DNA of 5,531 nucleotides. Origin: an uncultured Lautropia sp. Lineage in GTDB: Bacteria > Pseudomonadota > Gammaproteobacteria > Burkholderiales > Burkholderiaceae_E. Position 1 is the stretch's first letter. Every line of letters starts with the position of its first letter. The stretch spans positions 1 to 5,531 of the forward strand of contig CALIXC010000131.1 of assembly GCA_938046755.1 (NCBI GenBank), read 5' to 3'. Position numbers and translations under genes: made by a program. Positions 1-3,704 of the stretch are shown here, piece by piece. The notes beneath the pieces are model-generated. The model was not told the DNA's origin. It saw nothing but the letters and a program-made list of their open reading frames with translations, and made no database searches.

Positions 1-298
1 ATGCGCCCGTTACGGGGATGTGACGGCCGCGGGGACTTGTTCAGAGGATCCCTAGTATACCTACGCTCTGGTTTTGGAAAACTATTTTCATCGGAATTCA
101 GTATGGCTTCATGACGGTCAAGAATGTGCTTAAGCGAGTTCATCTTTCCAGCCTTACAATCAAAATTTAATTTATACTCGGTATGCAACAAATCATCAAT
201 ATAAAGTTACTTATGAACGCTTTTTTGTTGTTTTTCAGCTATAGGGCCTTGATTACGAGTTAGATCGTTTGTGCGACCCCTGACAGAGAGGTGCTGCA
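1..298. other. Intergenic region with an AT-rich stretch; no confident gene
   Basis: No convincing protein or RNA gene is visible. The first 55 bases are GC-rich; a + strand frame open from position 2 stops at TAG 53-55, close to where base composition changes, so this could be the tail of an upstream gene, but 17 codons are too few to judge. From about 56 to 270 the sequence becomes AT-rich, unlike the genes further right. Several -10-like hexamers occur (TACAAT 155-160, TATACT 173-178, TATAAA 200-205), but none has a good -35 box at the right distance, so I assign no promoter. A short inverted repeat (GTTTTGGAAAAC, 71-82) is present without terminator character. The promoter of the lipoprotein gene probably lies here. 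Confidence 0.5.
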
Positions 299-340
299 AT
301 GTTATCGTTACCCCAAGACACCGACCGAGTGCAGCGATGA
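299..340 (+). CDS. Possible 13-codon leader ORF overlapping the lipoprotein start
   Basis: A short ORF encodes MLSLPQDTDRVQR. It has a good Shine-Dalgarno-like stretch, GAGAGG at 286-291, with a 7-base spacer to its ATG at 299. Its stop TGA (338-340) overlaps the ATG (337-339) of the lipoprotein gene in an ATGA arrangement, typical of translational coupling. The lipoprotein ATG has only a weak ribosome binding site of its own, so ribosomes ending on this leader could re-initiate there. The peptide resembles nothing I recognise, and the role is inferred from the layout only. The alternative is that the ribosome binding site and short frame arise by chance. Confidence 0.25.
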   Translation: MLSLPQDTDRVQR

Positions 341-1074
341 ACGAAGGGACAAGACACCGGACGGCCTGCCTGCGGGCACGCACTAGGCCAGAGGGGAAAC
401 TGCTGTGGATAGCCACTGTGCTGGCCGCTTTCATGGCCGGTTGCGCGGGCGTGCATGATGACGCGCCCGTCATGCGCCAGCTGCGCTCCGGCGAATATCG
501 TGCCGCCACACACTCGGCCCGACCATCGCACCCTGCCCCGGCCCATTGCGTCTTCACACCCAGCCACGGCCTGGCCAGTGGCGAGACGGTTCCGCCCTCG
601 TATGCCTGCATCCAGCTCAGCCAACGCCAGTATGCAGCTGGTCACTGCGCCGAGGTGGCAGGCTATGAGCGCGATGACGGCATCTTCATGCCCGGTCATA
701 CGCGTTGTCTGGTGGACCCGCTGACGCCGGGGTTGTCCGATCAAACCCCTGTGGCCTCTGCCAGTGCTGTAGCGCCGGCCCCTGTCCCCGGGTCTGCACC
801 ACCACCGACCCCCATGCTTGGGGCGCCGGCATCTACGTCCACATCAGCATCCTTGTCCTCGACAGCCTCCGGCAGGACGCTGCCTTCTGCCACGACCGTG
901 CCTGGGATGACTGCTGCGGCACGAAGTTCAGCCGAAGCCGCCCATTCCGTCGTCCGTCGCTGGGGCAGCGAACTGGTCCTGCCAACCGGCGATCCGACGG
1001 GCGTCGACCAAGGCAACGGCACCTTCGTGAGTCCGATTCAGGCGCCAGGCGACGTGAGCAATCGAGCGTATTGA
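337..1074 (+). CDS. Putative lipoprotein of unknown function with a four-Cys domain and a Pro/Ala/Ser/Thr-rich tail
   Basis: The 245-residue product has a basic N-terminus, a hydrophobic segment at about residues 22-35 (LLWIATVLAAFMAG) and Cys36 in a lipobox-like M-A-G-C context, so it is probably exported and lipidated at Cys36 by signal peptidase II. The basic N-region, about 21 residues, is longer than usual. A globular part (about 37-135) holds four cysteines (71, 91, 104, 124) that could form two disulfides in the periplasm. Residues 139-200 are low-complexity and rich in Pro, Ala, Ser and Thr, as in a flexible or wall-spanning linker. The tail (201-245) is more ordinary and ends N-R-A-Y. 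I chose ATG 337 because it places the signal peptide near the N-terminus; the frame is also open from a GTG at 271 that lacks a ribosome binding site. I do not recognise the family. An insertion sequence abuts the last codon, yet the stop codon is kept and the protein appears intact. Confidence 0.7.
   Translation: MNEGTRHRTACLRARTRPEGKLLWIATVLAAFMAGCAGVHDDAPVMRQLRSGEYRAATHSARPSHPAPAHCVFTPSHGLASGETVPPSYACIQLSQRQYAAGHCAEVAGYERDDGIFMPGHTRCLVDPLTPGLSDQTPVASASAVAPAPVPGSAPPPTPMLGAPASTSTSASLSSTASGRTLPSATTVPGMTAAARSSAEAAHSVVRRWGSELVLPTGDPTGVDQGNGTFVSPIQAPGDVSNRAY
1069..1074. repeat. Left copy of the IS target-site duplication (TATTGA)
   Basis: TATTGA here is repeated at 2682-2687, directly outside the other end of the element. 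It comprises the last Tyr codon and the TGA stop of the lipoprotein gene. The duplication may be read as 6 bp (TATTGA, element 1075-2681) or 4 bp (ATTG, element 1074-2682), because the outer T and A of the hexamer are complementary. Four bases is usual for the IS5 subgroup. Confidence 0.8.
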
Positions 1075-1092
1075 GTCGGTCCTGCAAAACCC
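1074..1092 (+). repeat. Left terminal inverted repeat of the IS
   Basis: Bases 1074-1089 are the exact reverse complement of 2667-2682. One mismatch at 1090 is followed by two more matching bases, giving 18 of 19. The match ends beyond that. This would be the transposase binding and cleavage site at the left end. Confidence 0.88.
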
Positions 1093-1183
1093 CCAGGACC
1101 CGCTGACCACTTGATCCGCAACCCCTTGGAGGGCGCAGGGACTCCCGGAAAGTACAATGCCTGCAGCAAAAACTGGGAGAAAC

Positions 1184-1188
1184 GGAGG
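1184..1188 (+). promoter_or_regulatory. Ribosome binding site of the transposase (GGAGG)
   Basis: GGAGG lies 8 bases before the ATG at 1197. It fixes this start rather than other possible initiators in the region. A -10-like TACAAT at 1153-1158 could belong to the transposase promoter, but no good -35 box sits at normal spacing. Confidence 0.7.
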
Positions 1189-1196
1189 CCAGATCC

Positions 1197-2609
1197 ATGC
1201 CCACGGACGACTTCTTCAGGGCCCGCATCGACCAGATGATCGACCTCTCGCACCCCCTGGCGGTGCTGGCCAGGCGCATGCCCTGGGAAAGCCTGGAGAA
1301 GGCGCTGGCGCCGACATTCGCACACAAGGATCGCAAGGGGCGTTCGGTACCGGGCCACGATTTGTTCGGGCCGACGCTGGAGGTGGCGGGAGCAGGCGTC
1401 AGCCCTGCCGGGCGTCCACGGCTTGCGATTCGTCTGATGGTGTCGCTCCTGTATCTGAAGCATGCCTTCGACCTGAGCGATGAGGCACTGGCCGAGCGCT
1501 GGAGCGAGAACGTGCTGTGGCAGTATTTCAGCGGCAGGGAGTATTACGAGCATCGGCCGCCGTGTGATCCGTCGCAGCTGAGCCGGTTTCGCAAGGCCAT
1601 CGGAGAGGCGGGCGTCGAGGAGATTCTGAAGGCGAGCATCGATGCCGCCGTGCAGATGAAGGCGATTCAGCCGGAATCGTTCGAGCGAGTGATTGTCGAC
1701 AGTACGGTGCAGCCCAAGGCCATCGCCTATCCGGTTGACAGCAGGCTTTTGGAGATTGCCCGAGGTCAGCTCGTCAAGGCGGCCAAGGATGTGGGCATTG
1801 CGCTGAAGCAGACCTTTGCGCGAGAGGGCGGGCAACTACGGCGCAAGGCTGGAGGCTACGCCCATGCGCGCCAGTTCAAGCGTCTGCGCAAGGTGCTCAA
1901 ACGCCAGAAGACCGTACTCGGTCGGCTGATCCGGGAGGTTCAGCGCAAGCTGCCGAAGGTGCTGCCCGAGAGCCAGCCCCTGATGGACAGGCTTGAAACC
2001 GTACTGCAACGGGCACAGACGTTGCGAAACCAGACTCCCAAGGGAAGTGGCAAGCTCTATGCGATGCACGCTCCAGAGGTCGAGTGCATCTGCAAGGGCA
2101 AGGCACGACAGCACTACGAGTTCGGCGTCAAGTCCAGTTTTGCGGTCACGCACCAGGAAGGGCTGATCGTGGGGGCCAGGACGTTTGCAGGCAACCCATA
2201 TGATGGTCATGTGCTGAGCGCACAGCTGGAACAAACCGGGATCCTGCTGCAGGACGCAGGAGCGGTACCCAGGGAGGTGATCGTTGATCTGGGCTATCGG
2301 GGCGTGGATGCGGATAACCCCGGTGTCAGAATCCTGCACCGAGGCAAGAGCAGGTCGATGACGAAGTCCGAGAAAGAACGCCTCAGGCGCCGACAGGCGA
2401 TCGAGCCGACGATTGGTCACCTGAAGGCGGATCATCGATTGGACAGGTGCTGGCTCAAAGGCGCTGAAGGTGATGCGCTGCATACGGTGCTGTGCGCTGC
2501 GGGCTACAACCTGCGCTGGCTGATGCGTGCGGTACGGCGTCTGGGCCTGCGGGGCCTTTCTGCGGTCCTGACTCGGGTGCTTGGGCTATATGGCTGTCTG
2601 CTGGCATAA
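1197..2609 (+). CDS. IS5-family DDE transposase (470 aa)
   Basis: This enzyme cuts and joins DNA at the IS ends by an RNase H-like DDE mechanism. An N-terminal region (about residues 70-135, with GRPRLAIRLMVSLLYLKHAF and YFSGREYYEH) matches the DNA-binding and dimerisation part of IS5-type transposases. Catalytic candidates are Asp168 (IVDSTV), Asp364 (IVDLGYRGVD) and Glu403 (IEPTIGHLK). Arg399 and Lys410 have the R-x3-E-x6-K spacing of the family's C-terminal signature, although Leu396 replaces the usual Tyr. A basic segment (about 205-252) lies between the first and second Asp. The gene is uninterrupted and needs no frameshift. Long reading frames on the opposite strand across it are shadows of its codon bias. 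No clear terminator follows the TAA, so read-through towards yefM is possible. Confidence 0.93.
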   Translation: MPTDDFFRARIDQMIDLSHPLAVLARRMPWESLEKALAPTFAHKDRKGRSVPGHDLFGPTLEVAGAGVSPAGRPRLAIRLMVSLLYLKHAFDLSDEALAERWSENVLWQYFSGREYYEHRPPCDPSQLSRFRKAIGEAGVEEILKASIDAAVQMKAIQPESFERVIVDSTVQPKAIAYPVDSRLLEIARGQLVKAAKDVGIALKQTFAREGGQLRRKAGGYAHARQFKRLRKVLKRQKTVLGRLIREVQRKLPKVLPESQPLMDRLETVLQRAQTLRNQTPKGSGKLYAMHAPEVECICKGKARQHYEFGVKSSFAVTHQEGLIVGARTFAGNPYDGHVLSAQLEQTGILLQDAGAVPREVIVDLGYRGVDADNPGVRILHRGKSRSMTKSEKERLRRRQAIEPTIGHLKADHRLDRCWLKGAEGDALHTVLCAAGYNLRWLMRAVRRLGLRGLSAVLTRVLGLYGCLLA

Positions 2610-2663
2610 GCCGGTCCCATGGGCCGAAACTGGCCGCAAGTTAGATTGAAAACGAACGGGATT

Positions 2664-2682
2664 GGATTTTGCAGGACCGACT
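2664..2682 (-). repeat. Right terminal inverted repeat of the IS
   Basis: Read on the minus strand this begins AGTCGGTCCTGCAAAA and pairs with the left end at 18 of 19 positions. The transposase stop codon lies 54 bases before it. The short space between holds only weak inverted repeats (around 2612-2636) with no T-run, so no terminator is called. Confidence 0.88.
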
Positions 2683-2687
2683 ATTGA
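2682..2687. repeat. Right copy of the IS target-site duplication (TATTGA)
   Basis: This is identical to 1069-1074. Joining the two flanks with one copy gives GCG TAT TGA TGG, so the stop codon of the lipoprotein gene was at the same place before insertion. See the left copy for the 4-bp versus 6-bp reading. Confidence 0.8.
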
Positions 2688-2763
2688 TGGACGCCACCAT
2701 CCCTGAACTCCGATATCCGGCGAGATGCTCGCCATGGACGGATCCCATCGGGGGTGCAGAGAA
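2688..2763. other. Former 3' flank of the lipoprotein gene, with a small stem-loop
   Basis: Before the IS inserted, this non-coding stretch would have followed the lipoprotein stop codon directly. It contains an inverted repeat, GGCGAG-ATG-CTCGCC (2719-2733), which could fold into a 6-bp stem with a 3-base loop. No T-run follows, so it is not a typical intrinsic terminator. The frame open upstream of yefM through this stretch (from ATG 2725) is not supported as coding. Confidence 0.3.
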
Positions 2764-2792
2764 TTGCCTTTCATCGACACGACTTGTACAAT
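2764..2792 (+). promoter_or_regulatory. Sigma70-type promoter of yefM-yoeB
   Basis: TTGCCT (2764-2769) matches the -35 consensus at four of six bases. TACAAT (2787-2792) matches the -10 consensus at five of six. The spacer is 17 bp. Transcription would start near 2799, giving a leader of about 20 bases before the antitoxin ATG. The -10 box overlaps the left arm of the palindromic operator, so bound YefM should block RNA polymerase directly. Confidence 0.65.
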
Positions 2793-2805
2793 ATGCAGTA
2801 CAAGT
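2782..2805. promoter_or_regulatory. Palindromic YefM-type operator
   Basis: ACTTGTAC (2782-2789) and GTACAAGT (2798-2805) are perfect inverted arms around an 8-base spacer. The hexamers TGTACA (2785-2790) and AGTACA (2797-2802) have centres 12 bp apart. This fits the known E. coli yefM-yoeB operator, which has a long and a short palindrome with TGTACA cores spaced 12 bp apart. The second core here has one mismatch. YefM binds such sites, and YoeB strengthens repression as co-repressor; that is family knowledge, applied here by inference. Confidence 0.75.
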
Positions 2806-2817
2806 ACGAGGAATGCC

Positions 2818-3072
2818 ATGCGTGTCGTGAGTTTCAGTGAAGCCCGCAGCCAGTTCAAGCGAGTGATCGATCAAGCCGTGGACGACTGTGACGCCACACT
2901 TATTCACCGACGGGACGGAGAAAATGCTGTTCTGATCTCGGAAGCCACCTACAACAGCATGGTGGAGACGCTGTATCTGCTCAGCAGCCCTGCAAATGCG
3001 CAGCGGCTGGTGGAAGCTATGGCCATGGACAAGGAAGGCAAGGCTGAAGATCACGCCCTTCTGGAACCATGA
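2818..3072 (+). CDS. yefM: Antitoxin YefM, Phd/YefM family
   Basis: This 84-residue protein neutralises the YoeB toxin and represses its own operon. The N-terminal part (MRVVSFSEARSQFKRVIDQA) is the Phd/YefM fold that dimerises and binds DNA, followed by the GENAVLISEATYNSMVET strand and helix. The segment YLLSSPANAQRLVEAM (53-68) closely resembles the E. coli YefM region next to the toxin-binding tail. The C-terminus is charged and probably disordered until it binds YoeB. Length is close to the 83 residues of E. coli YefM. ATG 2818 is chosen because GAGGA (2808-2812) lies five bases before it, the protein aligns from this Met, and the promoter and operator lie just upstream; the frame is also open from 2725 but that extension would run through the promoter. 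The gene overlaps yoeB by four bases (ATGA), as expected for coupled synthesis. Confidence 0.93.
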   Translation: MRVVSFSEARSQFKRVIDQAVDDCDATLIHRRDGENAVLISEATYNSMVETLYLLSSPANAQRLVEAMAMDKEGKAEDHALLEP

Positions 3073-3335
3073 GCCGTGCGATCAAGTTCCTGCCACAGGC
3101 CTGGGACGATTACCTGTACTGGCATGGGCAGGATCGCAAGACGCTGAAACGGGTCAATCTTCTGGCAACGGAGGCCAGTCGAAACCCCTTTGAAGGAACG
3201 GGCAAACCGGAGCCCCTGTCTGGCAATCTCTCAGGCTACTGGTCTCGCCGGATCGATACGACGAATCGACTCGTCTATCGCGTCACCGACGAAACCCTCA
3301 TCATCCTGTCATGCCGGTTCCATTACACGAAGTGA
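3069..3335 (+). CDS. yoeB: mRNA interferase toxin YoeB
   Basis: This 88-residue protein belongs to the RelE/YoeB family of ribosome-dependent endoribonucleases, which cut mRNA in the ribosomal A site and stop translation. It closely follows E. coli YoeB: WDDYLYW (12-18), NPFEGTGKPEPL (39-50), LSGYWSRRI (54-62), RLVYRVTD (67-74) and the C-terminal CRFHY (82-86). Glu48, Arg67, His85 and Tyr86 match E. coli Glu46, Arg65, His83 and Tyr84, so the active site appears complete and the toxin should be functional. Start ATG 3069 lies inside the end of yefM, and no strong ribosome binding site precedes it, which suggests translational coupling that keeps antitoxin in excess. The gene converges on fdx, with 8 bp between the stop codons. 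Confidence 0.95.
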   Translation: MSRAIKFLPQAWDDYLYWHGQDRKTLKRVNLLATEASRNPFEGTGKPEPLSGNLSGYWSRRIDTTNRLVYRVTDETLIILSCRFHYTK

Positions 3336-3343
3336 TGTGACCC

Positions 3344-3685
3344 TCAGTGATCTTCCTTCGCGTGGTTGATCGTGTATTTGGGGATCTCGATCACCAGGTT
3401 AGTGTCGTCTTCCAGCTTCACCTGACACGACAGGCGTGATTCGGGCTCCAGGCCCCAGGCCATGTCCAGCAGGTCTTCCTCCACGTCGGAGGCTTCGTTC
3501 ACGTCGTCGTAGCCTTCGCGCAGAACGACGTGACAGGTGGTGCAGGCGCAGGACATGGCACAGGCGTGCTCGATCTCGATGTGCTGATCGAGCAGTGCCT
3601 GGCAGAGGGAGATGCCTGCCGGGGCCTCGAAGGTGGCGCCTTCGGGGCACAGTTCTTCATGTGGCAGGACCGTGATGGTGGCCAA
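3344..3685 (-). CDS. fdx: ISC-type [2Fe-2S] ferredoxin Fdx, TTG start
   Basis: This is a 113-residue adrenodoxin-type ferredoxin of the ISC pathway, thought to supply electrons for Fe-S cluster assembly on IscU with IscS. Cluster ligands are Cys42, Cys48 and Cys51 in HACAMSCACTTCH plus Cys87 in RLSCQ, the same positions as in E. coli Fdx (111 aa). Cys46, also conserved in the family, is present. The C-terminus IPKYTINHAKEDH is characteristic. The start is placed at TTG 3685: no ATG or GTG fits, AAGGAG (minus strand, 3692-3697) lies six bases upstream, and the protein aligns with E. coli Fdx from its first residue. A longer frame reaching 3880 overlaps hscA and is not credible. The gene follows hscA after 19 bases, as in other isc operons. 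No iscX follows; the next gene is the converging yoeB, and no clear terminator separates them. Confidence 0.95.
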   Translation of the reverse strand: MATITVLPHEELCPEGATFEAPAGISLCQALLDQHIEIEHACAMSCACTTCHVVLREGYDDVNEASDVEEDLLDMAWGLEPESRLSCQVKLEDDTNLVIEIPKYTINHAKEDH

Positions 3686-3691
3686 ATCGTT

Positions 3692-3697
3692 CTCCTT
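3692..3697 (-). promoter_or_regulatory. Ribosome binding site of fdx (AAGGAG)
   Basis: A near-consensus AAGGAG on the minus strand sits six bases before TTG 3685, inside the 19-base gap between hscA and fdx. It is the main local support for the non-ATG start and may compensate for the weak initiator codon. Confidence 0.8.
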
Positions 3698-3704
3698 GGC
3701 GGGT

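Larger units (their letters stand above)
1074..2682 (+). mobile_element. Complete IS5-family insertion sequence, about 1.6 kb
   Basis: The element is bounded by terminal inverted repeats that match over 16 bases (AGTCGGTCCTGCAAAA) and at 18 of 19 bases overall. It is flanked by a direct repeat that looks like a target-site duplication. It carries a single full-length transposase gene on the + strand, about 120 bp inside the left end, and no passenger gene. Intact ends, an intact transposase and matching target repeats suggest a fairly recent and possibly still mobile insertion. The family call rests on the transposase, whose sequence resembles the IS5-family group that includes Xanthomonas IS1478; that resemblance is from memory and was not searched. 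The ends could be one base further in (1075-2681). Confidence 0.9.

Noticed and set aside
271..336. GTG start at 271 for the lipoprotein
   Set aside because: No ribosome binding site precedes it, and it would put about 22 more residues before an already long signal-peptide N-region.
1..336. RNA gene (tRNA, tmRNA or 6S) in the left region
   Set aside because: No cloverleaf, T-arm consensus or other characteristic element could be found, and no CRISPR-like repeats occur.
705..1106. 133-codon + strand frame overlapping the end of the lipoprotein gene
   Set aside because: It is out of frame with the lipoprotein, has no ribosome binding site, and runs across the IS left end.
1038..2483. Two long minus-strand reading frames (1038-1835 and 1836-2483)
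   Set aside because: They lie antisense to the intact transposase, show no recognisable domains, and are explained by its GC-rich codon pattern.
2646..2690. Outward promoter from the IS right end using TTGAAA (2646-2651)
   Set aside because: No -10-like hexamer occurs at 16-18 bp spacing.
2725..2817. Upstream ATG for yefM at 2725
   Set aside because: The extension would run through the promoter and operator and does not align with YefM; ATG 2818 has a ribosome binding site and matches the family's N-terminus.
3326..3364. Weak inverted repeat (CGAAG / CTTCG) between yoeB and fdx as a shared terminator
   Set aside because: The stem is five base pairs with a loop of more than 20 bases, and there is no T-run on either side.
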